Source: an uncultured Alphaproteobacteria bacterium (lineage in GTDB: Bacteria; Pseudomonadota; Alphaproteobacteria; Thalassobaculales; Thalassobaculaceae). Taken from it: a stretch of DNA of 64,000 nucleotides. The stretch is from assembly GCA_937776645.1 (NCBI GenBank), contig CALMRI010000045.1:1-64000 (forward strand). The letters run 5' to 3'. Numbering within the stretch: the stretch's first letter is position 1; every line of letters starts with the position of its first letter. The notes under the pieces are model-generated. The model saw only the letters and a program-made list of their open reading frames with translations, had not been told where the DNA came from and searched no databases. Shown piece after piece: positions 55,289-64,000 of the stretch. The translations under genes were made by a program, and so were the position numbers.

Positions 55289-55711
55289 ATGACGACACCG
55301 GCGATCACTCTCAAGGGTCTCGACCATGTGGTGTTGCGGGTCCGCGACATCGAAGCGATGATGGCCTTCTATTGCCGCGTGCTCGGCTGCACCCTGGCCA
55401 AACATAACGAGCCGCTCGGGCTCTATCATCTTGATGCCGGTAGCTCGATGATCGATCTGGTCACCCTGGACGGCAAGCTTGGTCAGGCCGGCGGCGCCGG
55501 GCCGGGGGACGCGCTGGCGGCGGGTGGCCGCAATGTCGATCACATCGCGTTCAAGGTCTCGCCCTTCGACGGCGAGGCTATCCGGGCGCATCTGTCGACC
55601 CATGGAATCACCACCGGCGAGGCGGTCACCCGGTTTGGCGCCGAGGGCGACGGCCCGTCGATCTATCTCACCGACCCCGAAGGCAATGGGGTCGAGTTGA
55701 AGGGCATTTGA
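55289..55711 (+). CDS. VOC-family protein (glyoxalase fold)
   Basis: A 140-residue VOC protein. LDHVVLRVRD supplies the first metal His, NVDHIAFKV the second, and YLTDPEGNGVELKG the Glu ligand. The pattern YHLDAGSSMIDLV is typical of glyoxalase/bleomycin-resistance superfamily members. The ATG at 55289 is six bases from GGGAGA; an ATG at 55283 is too close to it. It is divergent from the DehI-like gene and may serve the same pathway. Substrate unknown. Confidence 0.87.
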   Translation: MTTPAITLKGLDHVVLRVRDIEAMMAFYCRVLGCTLAKHNEPLGLYHLDAGSSMIDLVTLDGKLGQAGGAGPGDALAAGGRNVDHIAFKVSPFDGEAIRAHLSTHGITTGEAVTRFGAEGDGPSIYLTDPEGNGVELKGI

Positions 55712-55768
55712 AGCCGGTTCAATCGAATGTGATGAACTATAATGCCGTTTCACCAACTCTGTCCGGCA

Positions 55769-56554
55769 TCACGGCCCAATTCTTCCGATTCCTGGCAGTT
55801 TCAGCGCCGGTGGATTAATGTCGAGGCCAAAAGTCAGACCCAGGAGATTAACCTCCAACCCCTCCTCCAGCGCCAGCATCGCCCCCGCGAGCCCGCCAAG
55901 CGATAGCTGAAAACCGGTGCCGCTCGGGCTTCTGGCCACCGGGTTCCATCCGACCAAGTAGTCCTTGCCAATCGCCGTCGGCGGCAGGTCGACCCGCAAG
56001 GCAGGAACCTCGCGGGCGACGAAGGCGGTGAAGGTGTTGCTGTTCGGTCCCGGCCAGACGGTATAGCGATCGTTATAGGGATAACGTTTTCCGGCCGCCT
56101 CGATTTGGTCGATCAGCGCCTCGACCTCGGGGCCGCAAAAATCAGCCAGGATCTTCGGTTTTGAGCCGAACCAAAAGGCGTCGGGCACCCCAGGGGCAAC
56201 CCGAACCGCGTCGGAGCCATGGCGCACACCCCAACCGATCACCTCATGGCGGACATAATACTCAGCGCCCCGGCGCTTGGTGACGATCCAGGTATGCACC
56301 CCGAACGCCCCGCGCCATCCCCAAGCCCTGCCGGCATAAATTTGAACCACCGCATCGAGCTCAACCTTGGGATCCGGCGCCTGCAGGCTGCTGTCGCGTC
56401 GAGCCTCACTCCAGTGCAAGGCACCCTCCGCTGTTCGAATTCCAAAGCTTATTGCAAGCGGGGCAACGAGCGTCACCAGGATGGCAAAAGCCGCGCGCCT
56501 TGCCCAAACCACCCAAGATCGGCGACGACCAGCACGGTTTTTCGCTCCTCGCAT
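55769..56554 (-). CDS. DUF3750 domain protein
   Basis: A 261-residue protein with an N-terminal membrane anchor (residues about 18-40, AAFAILVTLVAPLAISFGI) and a periplasmic DUF3750 domain. Conserved points are VQIYAGRAWGWRGAFGVHTW, YYVRHEVIGWGVR, RYPYNDRYTVWPGPNSNTF and the C-terminal NPPALKLPG. Function is unknown; homologues are widespread in proteobacteria. Alternative starts downstream would cut into the anchor, so the first is used. Confidence 0.88.
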   Translation of the reverse strand: MRGAKNRAGRRRSWVVWARRAAFAILVTLVAPLAISFGIRTAEGALHWSEARRDSSLQAPDPKVELDAVVQIYAGRAWGWRGAFGVHTWIVTKRRGAEYYVRHEVIGWGVRHGSDAVRVAPGVPDAFWFGSKPKILADFCGPEVEALIDQIEAAGKRYPYNDRYTVWPGPNSNTFTAFVAREVPALRVDLPPTAIGKDYLVGWNPVARSPSGTGFQLSLGGLAGAMLALEEGLEVNLLGLTFGLDINPPALKLPGIGRIGP

Positions 56555-56649
56555 CCCGGATCATAGGAGGGGGAATCAAAAAAGCGCAAGAGAGCGCCCA
56601 AGGCGGTAGCTTTTTATGTTCTTGAGAAAACCCCGTGGCGGATCCACAG

Positions 56650-57597
56650 TTAGAAAGTCGCCCGGCCACCGTCCACGCCCCAGGCCGCATCGAAGAAACC
56701 AATCTGTAACGCCCGGCGTTCGTCCCGCAAGACCATGCCGCCACGATGGACGCCAAGGGTATCGAACAGGACACACCGACCCGGCGGCCCGGTGATAATC
56801 CGCTCCTTTGACAAAACCGCCGATTCCATTTCCGAACCGGGCAGGATGTCCCCGCCGAAGGTTGCCCGCTGGCGCAGAGGGTTGGGCAGCGCCATCAAGT
56901 CGATCGGCTCATCGATCCAGTCTTGCTTGCACAGAATATGCGTGGCGATCCGGTCGAGACTGTCATCAAGATCACGCCGATGCGAGCCGGGAATATAGCC
57001 AAATGCCCCGGCTTCGAGACCCTCGACCTCGGAAACAAACAGGGTTAGCTTGATACTGTTCGTCGGGACGTCAAAATGCAGACCAACCGTCGCCGGGTCT
57101 GGAAAATCCGCGATGGTTTGGCGCTGGAACGCGGCGTTTTCAGGTGTCGAGTAGCGCAACGACGCCTTGACGTAGAGGGTTTCAGCGGCCAGTTGGGTTT
57201 TGGCGATCGCCAACAGATCGAAGCTTCGTATCAGCTCAAGACAGATCGCGCCAATCCGCCCCGCCCCACCATCGTCGCAGCCCGGCGCTAGTGCAATTTG
57301 GAGCGATGCCTCGCCGGCCAATTTGAGTTGCTCGATCCGCTCATCAACATAACCCAACAGCGACTGGTTCGAACCGGCGTCCAACTGGAGCGGAACGACG
57401 CCATGCTCGCTAAGTGTATTCACCATGCCGGTACCCGGAGCCGACGGTCGAAACAAATGGTCACCCAGTCGTTCGGCCACCAGATTTCGCGCTTCCGCGT
57501 GCGCCGCCCGTACGACCTCCGCCCGTTCGGCACGGATTTGCTCGGTAAATGGCGCATAGGCCGGATGCGCGTCATAGTCGATAACCGGCAGCCGCAT
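56650..57597 (-). CDS. PhyH-like 2-oxoglutarate oxygenase-fold protein
   Basis: About 315 residues. TVGLHFDVPTNSIKLTLFV looks like the His-x-Asp metal site and the strand following it; GAFGYIPGSHRRD matches the loop of phytanoyl-CoA-dioxygenase-like proteins; CVLFDTLGVHRGG provides the distal His, and RALQIGFFD the Arg region. It is therefore probably an Fe(II)/2-oxoglutarate oxygenase, though diverged. The start at 57597 has GAGAGGGA just upstream; a GTG four codons earlier is possible. The product would be a hydroxylated metabolite of unknown identity. Confidence 0.7.
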   Translation of the reverse strand: MRLPVIDYDAHPAYAPFTEQIRAERAEVVRAAHAEARNLVAERLGDHLFRPSAPGTGMVNTLSEHGVVPLQLDAGSNQSLLGYVDERIEQLKLAGEASLQIALAPGCDDGGAGRIGAICLELIRSFDLLAIAKTQLAAETLYVKASLRYSTPENAAFQRQTIADFPDPATVGLHFDVPTNSIKLTLFVSEVEGLEAGAFGYIPGSHRRDLDDSLDRIATHILCKQDWIDEPIDLMALPNPLRQRATFGGDILPGSEMESAVLSKERIITGPPGRCVLFDTLGVHRGGMVLRDERRALQIGFFDAAWGVDGGRATF

Positions 57598-57799
57598 TGT
57601 CCCTCTCACAGGTGCTGATCGCGCATTCTTGCGAGATTGACAAACGCCCCAATCAGCACGACTAATTATTACTCTGAATCACGGCTGAGATCCAGGCCCC
57701 AAGCCAATAGCCCATCGCTTTTATCTTACCCCAATGCTAGGAAGATCCAGGGCCTCATCCTTCGAGGCTGGCGCTGATCCGGCGCCCAGGAACCCACAC

Positions 57800-59041
57800 A
57801 TGCCGTCACCTCTCGCCCACCTCATGGACGCCCTTAGGGCCAGTCCACTCGGTCAGGAGCCGGATTTCCGGCGCCTCTGGACTGCGTCGATCTTCAGCGC
57901 CGCCGGCATGGCCGGTGAACAGGTAATCCTGGGCCTATTGGTTTACCGGATCACCGGTTCCTCGCAATGGGTCGGGATCTCGCTCGCCGCCTATTACATG
58001 CCGTTGTTCATCGCCGGAACGCTTGCCGGAGCGGTGGCGGATTGGATGGACCGGCGCCGGTTGCTCAGGATGTTGGAACTTGGTTTCATCATCGCCCAAC
58101 TCGGCGTCGCCGGCGCTCTGGCGGGGGGTCTCGATGCCCTTTGGATGATCATTTCCGCCAGCGCGATGCTTGGCGCGCTCCGGGCGATGCAGCAGCCGGT
58201 CCGGGTCAGCTATGCATTTGATCTGATTGGCGGCAAGACAATCGTCACCGCGATCAGCACGCTTAACCTCGGCTTGCGATCCGGTCAGTTCGTCGGATCA
58301 CTTACGGCCGGCGGCGTCATGGAAGCGTTTGGCGCACCGGCCGCGTTCCTGACCCTGGCGACCGGCCACACCGTCGCCTGGTTGCTGGTCGGCAGATTGC
58401 AAAGCCCAGGCCGGGCGTCGGTAGCAGCGGCGGAGCGGGCGCCGATCCGCCGCAATCTGATGGAGTATTTGGACGAACTTCGACGCAACCGGATCCTGTT
58501 GATGCTGGTCCTGCTGACAGCCTCGGTGGAAATGTTCGGGTTTTCCTTCCAGACCGGCTTGCCGCAACTCGCAGCCGGGCGCTTTGATGTCGGCGCCGAT
58601 GGCCTGGGTCAGCTCCAGGCGGCAAGGGCGGCCGGCGGCGTCGCGGCGAGCTTGATTTTAACCTTGGGCCTGACCTGGTTGGCCCGATCGGGTCGGGCTT
58701 ATCTCGGGGTGATTGTCCTGTTCGGTTTTGGTCTGCTGGCAGTATCCGTCTCCCACCATTTTAGCTTAGCCATGGCGGCGCTGTTTCTCGTCTCGGGCAT
58801 GGCGACGGCTTCGGATATTCTGACTCAATCGATGCTGCAACTTAGTGTGCCGAACGCGCTGCGGGGGCGCGCCATGGGCGCCTGGTCGCTGGCCATCGGG
58901 ATCTCGCCAGTTGGTCAGATGGAGATGGGGTTTCTGATCGGCTGGCTCGGCCTCAGCACCGCTTTTGCGATCAATGGTAGCGTGTTGATCGCCATCGCCC
59001 TGGTAGTCGCGATTACGGTGCCTAGTTTGCGTAAATTGTGA
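57800..59041 (+). CDS. MFS transporter (EntS-like)
   Basis: A 12-helix MFS protein of 413 residues. It begins with a soluble segment, then DFRRLWTASIFSAAGMAGEQ and VADWMDRRRLLRM, the pattern of the enterobactin-exporter/DHA3 subgroup. The start at 57800 (MPSPLAHLMD) with AGGAA upstream is chosen over 57734, whose extra residues are not hydrophobic or conserved. It converges on the CmcJ/NvfI-family gene. It probably exports a small molecule. Confidence 0.87.
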   Translation: MPSPLAHLMDALRASPLGQEPDFRRLWTASIFSAAGMAGEQVILGLLVYRITGSSQWVGISLAAYYMPLFIAGTLAGAVADWMDRRRLLRMLELGFIIAQLGVAGALAGGLDALWMIISASAMLGALRAMQQPVRVSYAFDLIGGKTIVTAISTLNLGLRSGQFVGSLTAGGVMEAFGAPAAFLTLATGHTVAWLLVGRLQSPGRASVAAAERAPIRRNLMEYLDELRRNRILLMLVLLTASVEMFGFSFQTGLPQLAAGRFDVGADGLGQLQAARAAGGVAASLILTLGLTWLARSGRAYLGVIVLFGFGLLAVSVSHHFSLAMAALFLVSGMATASDILTQSMLQLSVPNALRGRAMGAWSLAIGISPVGQMEMGFLIGWLGLSTAFAINGSVLIAIALVVAITVPSLRKL

Positions 59042-59071
59042 GCGCCAGTTACGCGTCGAATCCCCAGCCTT

Positions 59072-59090
59072 AATCCAGGGTCCACGCCTC
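59072..59090. repeat. REP-like half, copy of 53815-53833
   Basis: AATCCAGGGTCCACGCCTC between the MFS and the CmcJ/NvfI-type gene nearly repeats GATCCAGGATCCACGCCTG at 53815-53833. Both are intergenic. Confidence 0.5.
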
Positions 59091-59953
59091 TATTTCGCCT
59101 CGAAAACCAGATAGGTCCGGGTCTCGATGCTTTCGCGCGGCGGCATGTCGGATGTTTCGTCTGGGTGGATGAAGGCGCCATGCGGGGTGAACCTGGCGCG
59201 ACCATCGTCAATGCTGTCCCAGCCCTTGATCAGGATCACCTCGTCGGGGGTCATCTCGGACGCATAATACCAGCGATGTCCCTCGCCGCGCGCCAGTTGG
59301 TAGATCTCGCCAACACGATCGGGAAAGCGCTGGTCGGTGGCGATCAAATCCTCAGCCGGAATGCTGGATGAATCCGCCAAGGCCAGCGGTGAACGCTTGA
59401 CCGGCCCGGTGATCGGCCGCCAGACATTTACCTGGATGATCCGGCCGCCAGAGGAAAGCATCCGCTCGACCTCGGCCTCGCCCAGGGTATCTTTGGCCCG
59501 TTGCGGGCCGGATTTAACTGTATAGTCGGCATGCACACGGTCCGCCGGGCGCCGCGTACCGTCAGGATTATTCGCCCCACTCGTACCGCTGGAGCGCCGG
59601 GTGTGATCAAAAATCGTCACCGCGTCGGCGCCGGTCATCGCCATCAGCATGGTCTTCAGTTCAGGATTATAGTCGTTCTCGATCAGATCATCGTCATGTA
59701 GATCGGCGACCTTGCTCGGGTGGTGGCGCAGCTCGAAGCCATTCACATCCATCGACAGATCATCCGCGATATCGCGCATATCATGGATCGCCGCTGGCAG
59801 TTGCTCGGTCTTGAAGAACACCTTGGGTTGACCACCGGTGACCCGCGAACTTTCAAAATACGGTTTGGTGCCCTGGCGAACCATATAGCAGAGATCCGCC
59901 GTCACGACGTGATCCAGCTGAGTAGTTTCGACGCGCGCGTTTACCTGGCTCAT
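59090..59953 (-). CDS. CmcJ/NvfI-family oxidoreductase (2OG-oxygenase-like)
   Basis: A 287-residue protein matching the CmcJ/NvfI/AsaB-like group. ADRVHADYTVKSGP gives a His-x-Asp; IIQVNVWRPITGPVKRSPLALAD is the hallmark block; GHRWYYASEMTPDEVILIKGWDS follows; and ARFTPHGAFIHP gives the distal His region. Fungal homologues act in natural-product pathways; bacterial ones are of unknown function. Whether metal-dependent hydroxylation occurs here is not known. Confidence 0.85.
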   Translation of the reverse strand: MSQVNARVETTQLDHVVTADLCYMVRQGTKPYFESSRVTGGQPKVFFKTEQLPAAIHDMRDIADDLSMDVNGFELRHHPSKVADLHDDDLIENDYNPELKTMLMAMTGADAVTIFDHTRRSSGTSGANNPDGTRRPADRVHADYTVKSGPQRAKDTLGEAEVERMLSSGGRIIQVNVWRPITGPVKRSPLALADSSSIPAEDLIATDQRFPDRVGEIYQLARGEGHRWYYASEMTPDEVILIKGWDSIDDGRARFTPHGAFIHPDETSDMPPRESIETRTYLVFEAK

Positions 59954-60089
59954 GCCGGGGTTCCCTGTTCATTCAGCTGATCGGAGAATGGCGGTTCCGA
60001 TGACGAATTTTAATGCCGGATCGGCGAAGACAGCCGGTCCATTTTAGCAATAATGCCGAAAATTGGCCGGGATTAGTATACCCCAGCCA

Positions 60090-60329
60090 TTACTCCTCCG
60101 GCGGCAGCAATTTGTTCTTGAAGCGTTTGGCGAAACCGATCGGGTCATCCAACGGATTGCCCTCGGCCTTGGTGTCGCGAAAGCTTTCGGCCAGGTGACG
60201 ACCGGCATTCTCGACCTTCGGGGCGGCCCGACGGTAGGCGGTCTCAGCAGTATCGACGGCTTTACGCCGCAACGCCGGGTTCGCCGCCAACCGGCGCGCA
60301 CCCTCCAAGAGAAGCCGTCGCAGGATCAT
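60090..60329 (-). CDS. Small basic conserved hypothetical protein
   Basis: A 79-residue protein rich in Arg and Ala, predicted helical: RRLLLEGARRLAANPALRR, then KAVDTAETAYRRAAPKVE. It lacks a signal peptide. Its start is 24 bases downstream of the stop of the aminotransferase gene on the same strand. Similar short proteins are seen in alphaproteobacteria, but I know no function. A cytosolic or membrane-associated helical bundle is possible. Confidence 0.65.
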   Translation of the reverse strand: MILRRLLLEGARRLAANPALRRKAVDTAETAYRRAAPKVENAGRHLAESFRDTKAEGNPLDDPIGFAKRFKNKLLPPEE

Positions 60330-60353
60330 CCTTGCCCCCCCATCCGCATCGCC

Positions 60354-61664
60354 TCAGCCTTCGCTCAGGAGCGCCCGGCGGCTGTCAAGAAACTCCTCGA
60401 AGGCCGCTACCGCTACATCCAGATCCGCCGGGATCATCGGCAAGGACAGATTCATCATACCGCGTCGGGCGTGATAAACACCTGATTTGATCATATCGAG
60501 ATGCAGCAGGTCGCGCTTGCGATTACCAATCGGGTCGGCGATTGGCCTGACAATCGGATCGGCGCGGAAATGCACGGTGTTCATCGAGCCGATACCGCTG
60601 ATCTGCATTGGCAGGCCGCGCTTGGAGATCGCCTGGTTCAAGCGATCGCGAAAACTATCTCCCATGGCGTTCAGGGTCAAACAGGCCTCTGGCGTGAACA
60701 ATTGCGTGAGGCCGGCCAAGCCCGCCGTCATCGTCATGGTGTTGTTGTTGAAGGTTCCTGCATGGGGCCAGGCAGTGGCGTTGCGCGGGTCGAAACCACC
60801 CATGATGTCGGCCCGGCCGCCGAACGCACCGAAGGACACACCGCCGCCGAGATATTTTCCCAAGGTGATCAGATCCGGCGTGATCCCAAGCGCGCCGTGC
60901 CGGCCGCCGGGGGCCAACCTCGAGGTCATCACCTCATCGAAAATCAGCAAAGCCCCGGTCTCGGTCGTTGCCTCGCGCAAGGCTCCGAGAAATTCCGCCG
61001 AGGCCGGGATGCAGCCACCGGAACCCATCATCGGTTCGACAATGACGCAGGCCAGTTCCTCGCCGGCCGTGCGGATCGCCGCTCTGGCCGCATCGGCGTC
61101 GTTATAGGGCACCAGGATCACGTCGAACGGCGCATTGACCGGCGACGGCGCGGCGAAATACAACACCCCGCCGTGATAACCGCCCTGCATCGCCATCACC
61201 TTCGAGCGCCGGGTAAAGGCGCGGGCAGACCCGAGCGCCATCAGATTGGCCTCGGTTCCGGAATTGGTAAAGCGCACCAGCTCCAGCGCCGGGAAACGAT
61301 CGACCACGGCCCGGGCCAGTCTCGCTTCCATCAAATTAGGCCCGCCCAGCACGATGCCATCACGCACCGCCGTCTCGATGGCGTTCTGGATGATCGGGTT
61401 GTCGTGCCCATAGATGCCGGCGGTATATTCCCCCAAGAAATCGACCAGCCGGTGACCATCGGCATCAACCAGATGCGCGCCCTCCCCCGTGGCGAAGGCC
61501 AGCGGATAGGGGGCGTAGTGCAACACGGTTCGGGTATTGCCGCCCGGCATGACCTCGGCGGCGGCCCGGTGGGCGGCGGCGCTATTCGGGGTGCGGGCGC
61601 GAAAATCTTCCTCGGCCTCGCCATAGGCGGCTTCGAGATCGACATTGGCAAGCAGGGTACTCAT
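60354..61664 (-). CDS. Class III aminotransferase (GSAM-like)
   Basis: A 436-residue pyridoxal-phosphate enzyme with the schiff-base Lys in ITLGKYLGGGVSFGAFGG. Other conserved points are MPGGNTRT, LVDFLGEYTAGIYGHDNP, FTNSGTEANLMALGSARAFT, MQGGYHGG and FDEVMTSRLAPGG. The sequence resembles glutamate-1-semialdehyde aminomutase, but extended N-terminus and substitutions are more like the catabolic aspartate-aminotransferase-like members, so a hemL name is not given. It follows mtnA on the same strand after 36 bases. Confidence 0.88.
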   Translation of the reverse strand: MSTLLANVDLEAAYGEAEEDFRARTPNSAAAHRAAAEVMPGGNTRTVLHYAPYPLAFATGEGAHLVDADGHRLVDFLGEYTAGIYGHDNPIIQNAIETAVRDGIVLGGPNLMEARLARAVVDRFPALELVRFTNSGTEANLMALGSARAFTRRSKVMAMQGGYHGGVLYFAAPSPVNAPFDVILVPYNDADAARAAIRTAGEELACVIVEPMMGSGGCIPASAEFLGALREATTETGALLIFDEVMTSRLAPGGRHGALGITPDLITLGKYLGGGVSFGAFGGRADIMGGFDPRNATAWPHAGTFNNNTMTMTAGLAGLTQLFTPEACLTLNAMGDSFRDRLNQAISKRGLPMQISGIGSMNTVHFRADPIVRPIADPIGNRKRDLLHLDMIKSGVYHARRGMMNLSLPMIPADLDVAVAAFEEFLDSRRALLSEG

Positions 61665-61700
61665 GATCGTGTCCTTTCTTATCCCGATACGGCCCAGGCC

Positions 61701-62798
61701 TTATCGGATACGGTCCGGAAACAACATCGCTAAGCCCTCGACCGAAGGCTCGGCGATACCGCGTTCGGTGATTAGTCCGGTGACCAATCTCGCCGGTGTT
61801 ACATCGAAAGCGGGATTGGCGGCCGGGCTGTTCTCAGGCGTGATCAGCACCGTCGCGATGCCGCCATCGTCAAGCCGGCCGGTCATCCGCGTCACTTCCT
61901 CGGCCGCGCGTTCCTCGATCGGCACGTCGCGCACCCCATTCTCGATGGTCCAGTCGATGGTCGGCGAGGGCAGCCCAACATAGAACGGCACCCCATTGTC
62001 CTGCGCCGCCAACGCCTTCAGATAGGTACCGATCTTGTTGCACACGTCGCCCGCCGCCGTAGTCCGGTCAGTACCGGTAATCACCATGTCGACCTGGCCA
62101 TGCTGCATGAAGTGGCCGCCGGCATTGTCGACGATGACCGTGTGCGGCACCCCGTGGTTGCCCAACTCCCAGGCGGTCAGGCTGGCGCCCTGATTGCGGG
62201 GCCGGGTCTCGTCGACCCAGACATGCACTTGGATACCGGCATCATGGGCCATATAGATGGGCGCCGTCGCGGTGCCCCAATCGACGGTGGCCAGCCAGCC
62301 GGCATTGCAATGGGTGAGGATATTGACCGGCCCGCCCTTGGTCTTTTTCGCCGCCAGCGCCTGGATCACCGGCAACCCGGCGACGCCGATGCCGCGATTG
62401 ATCGCCACGTCCTCTTCGCAGATCGCTGCGGCCAGGGCCAAGGCGGCGGCGGCGCGGTCCGGCGGCGGAAGAGGCGAAAGCCGAGCCCGGGCGCTATCCA
62501 GGGCCCAACCCAGGTTCACCGCCGTCGGCCGGGTCACGAATAAACGCTCATAGGCCGTCAAGAGCCCGGCATCGGAACTGTCCTGGCGCATCGCCAGCCA
62601 CATGCCATAACCGGCAGTGGCGCCGATCAGCGGCGCGCCGCGCACCAGCATCACCTCGATCGCGTGGGCTGCCTCGGCCAGCGTGGTCAGTCGCACGATC
62701 TCGAACAGGTGCGGCAGCTTGGTCTGATCAATGATCTCGACCGATTCGGCATCCTCGGCGAGCCAGATCGTCCGGGTAGCCTGGCCGTTGACCTTCAT
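61701..62798 (-). CDS. mtnA: S-methyl-5-thioribose-1-phosphate isomerase
   Basis: A 365-residue isomerase of the methionine salvage pathway that converts methylthioribose-1-phosphate to methylthioribulose-1-phosphate. The catalytic Cys164 (THCNAG) and Asp244 (GTDRTT) are present, as are [15 protein letters not shown] and [10 protein letters not shown]. No other mtn genes are next to it; the aminotransferase gene downstream is not a known mtn gene. It is divergent from purB. Confidence 0.94.
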   Translation of the reverse strand: MKVNGQATRTIWLAEDAESVEIIDQTKLPHLFEIVRLTTLAEAAHAIEVMLVRGAPLIGATAGYGMWLAMRQDSSDAGLLTAYERLFVTRPTAVNLGWALDSARARLSPLPPPDRAAAALALAAAICEEDVAINRGIGVAGLPVIQALAAKKTKGGPVNILTHCNAGWLATVDWGTATAPIYMAHDAGIQVHVWVDETRPRNQGASLTAWELGNHGVPHTVIVDNAGGHFMQHGQVDMVITGTDRTTAAGDVCNKIGTYLKALAAQDNGVPFYVGLPSPTIDWTIENGVRDVPIEERAAEEVTRMTGRLDDGGIATVLITPENSPAANPAFDVTPARLVTGLITERGIAEPSVEGLAMLFPDRIR

Positions 62799-62954
62799 GA
62801 TGTCGGATCCGCATTAGGGACTACTGCGGGATGGTACCGTGCGCGGCGGGGGGATTTGAATGCCTGATGTCAGATAAGATTCGGTGGATGGCGACATTGA
62901 TCACGGGGGGTGGTAAATACTGACTTTATCCCGCACGCAGACAGGACGTTCCCC

Positions 62955-64000
62955 ATGATCCCCCGCTATTCCCGCGCCACCATGACCAATATCTGGGAAC
63001 CCGAGAACCGGTTTCGCATCTGGTTCGAGATCGAGGCGCATGCCTGCGACGCCCAGGCCGCGCTCGGGGTGATCCCCGTCGAGGCCGCAAAAGCGGTTTG
63101 GGAGCGCGGCGGTTTTGACGTGGCGCGGATCGACGAGATCGAGGCCGAGGTCAAGCATGACGTGATCGCATTTTTGACCAGCCTGGCCGAGCATGTCGGC
63201 CCGGAGGCGCGCTTCGTCCACCAGGGCATGACCTCCTCGGATGTGCTGGATACCTGTTTCTCGGTACAGTTGACCCAGGCCGCCGACCTTCTGCTGGCGG
63301 ATCTGGACGGTCTGTTGGCGGCGCTGAAGCGTCGGGCCTTCGAGCATAAATTGACACCGACGGTTGGGCGCAGCCACGCCATCCATGCCGAGCCGACGAC
63401 GTTCGGCGTCAAGCTCGCCGGCTACCATGCAGAGTTCACCCGCAACCGCGAACGACTGATGGCGGCAAGGCGCGAGGTTGCGACCTGTGCTATTTCCGGG
63501 CCGGTCGGCACTTTCGCCAGCATCGACCCCCGGGTCGAGGAACATGTCGCCGCAAAGCTTGGCTTGATCCCGGAGACGGTTTCGACCCAGGTGATCCCGC
63601 GCGATCGCCACGCAATGTACTTCGCCACCCTGGCGGTGATCGCCAGCTCGGTGGAGCGGTTGGCCGTGGAGATCCGCCATCTGCAGCGCACAGAGGTCCG
63701 CGAGGCCGAGGAGTTCTTCTCCGCCGGTCAAAAGGGTTCCTCCTCGATGCCTCATAAGCGCAACCCGGTGCTGACCGAGAACCTGACCGGCCTGGCCCGG
63801 CTGGTGCGCGGCCATGTGATCCCGGCGCTGGAGAATGTCGCGCTCTGGCACGAGCGGGACATCTCGCATTCCTCGGTCGAGCGCAATATCGGACCGGATG
63901 CAACCATCGGCCTCGACTTTGCGTTGGCCCGGCTGACCGGCGTGGTCGACAAGCTGATCGTATATCCGGAGAACATGCAGGCCAATTTGGACAAGCTCGG
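62955..64000 (+). CDS. purB: Adenylosuccinate lyase, cut by the right edge
   Basis: An open frame from the ATG at 62955 to the end of the window encodes 348 residues without a stop. MIPRYSRATMTNIWEPENRF is the usual start, HQGMTSSDVLDTC the substrate and catalytic His region, and GSSSMPHKRNPVLTENLTGL the fumarase-superfamily signature with the catalytic Ser loop. PurB removes fumarate from succinyl-AICAR and adenylosuccinate in purine synthesis. AGGACG lies about six bases upstream of the start. The last 80 or so residues lie outside the window. Confidence 0.95.
   Translation, partial: MIPRYSRATMTNIWEPENRFRIWFEIEAHACDAQAALGVIPVEAAKAVWERGGFDVARIDEIEAEVKHDVIAFLTSLAEHVGPEARFVHQGMTSSDVLDTCFSVQLTQAADLLLADLDGLLAALKRRAFEHKLTPTVGRSHAIHAEPTTFGVKLAGYHAEFTRNRERLMAARREVATCAISGPVGTFASIDPRVEEHVAAKLGLIPETVSTQVIPRDRHAMYFATLAVIASSVERLAVEIRHLQRTEVREAEEFFSAGQKGSSSMPHKRNPVLTENLTGLARLVRGHVIPALENVALWHERDISHSSVERNIGPDATIGLDFALARLTGVVDKLIVYPENMQANLDKL

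Noticed and set aside
1-64000. CRISPR array, prophage or antiphage system
   Set aside because: No regularly spaced repeats, cas genes, phage structural genes or known defence genes were found. The only phage-like trace is the integrase stub at 18.3 kb.

Overview
The window looks like the chromosome of an alphaproteobacterium, most likely Rhodospirillales-like. GC content is high, and the run mutL, two M16 peptidases, a DUF3035/BamF lipoprotein, lspA, ileS and ribF follows an arrangement seen in that class. Other housekeeping genes are leuA, cobO, mtnA and purB (cut by the right edge). I cannot name the genus. Most of the rest is accessory catabolism: short-chain dehydrogenases, 2-oxoglutarate oxygenases, Rieske oxygenase parts, hydrolases, VOC proteins and MFS transporters. 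This suggests a metabolically versatile environmental heterotroph.

Layout. 1-9552: a catabolic island with the start of a thiolase, an N,N-dimethylformamidase-like large subunit, an alpha/beta hydrolase with a Cys nucleophile, a luciferase-like flavin monooxygenase, an SDR, a two-subunit molybdenum hydroxylase and an MFS carrier. 9542-14168: an unknown protein, a GST, leuA, a decayed hemA copy and a crotonase. About 14.28-17.2 kb: an AT-rich foreign segment holding a Sel1-type stub and a large TPR-glycosyltransferase. 17.2-18.5 kb: a TauD enzyme and an integrase stub. 18.6-28.4 kb: the housekeeping block. 28.6-31.8 kb: a hydratase, a dead LMW-PTP, a zincin, cobO, a broken nucleotide cyclase and a long palindrome. 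31.8-43.4 kb: amidohydrolase, Rieske ferredoxin, two MFS pumps, a UxaA-type dehydratase, a ring-hydroxylating oxygenase alpha/beta pair and a Lon-like protease. 43.4-60 kb: SDRs, VOC proteins, TauD, amidase, IS30 debris, class II aldolase, hydrolase, enolase-superfamily enzyme, DehI-like protein, DUF3750, two more oxygenase-like proteins and an MFS carrier. 60.1-64 kb: a small unknown protein, a class III aminotransferase, mtnA and purB.

Two kinds of broken gene occur. Several otherwise conserved genes (DMFase-like, TPR-GT, M16, ribF, keto-acid hydratase, oxygenase alpha and beta, Lon-like) need only one-base corrections, two in the hydratase, to become full length. Because ribF is normally essential, these may be sequence errors. 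Others are truly degraded, with internal stops, deletions or truncation: hemA, LMW-PTP, an SDR, a nucleotide cyclase, an IS30 transposase, an integrase, a PAS-like stub and probably a sulfotransferase. The accessory regions are therefore turning over.

No CRISPR array, rRNA, tRNA or intact insertion sequence was seen. The items I find most worth following are the DMFase-like/molybdenum hydroxylase cluster, the split Rieske oxygenase system, the 31.6-kb palindrome inside a dead cyclase, and the DehI-like gene with its frameshifted small partner.
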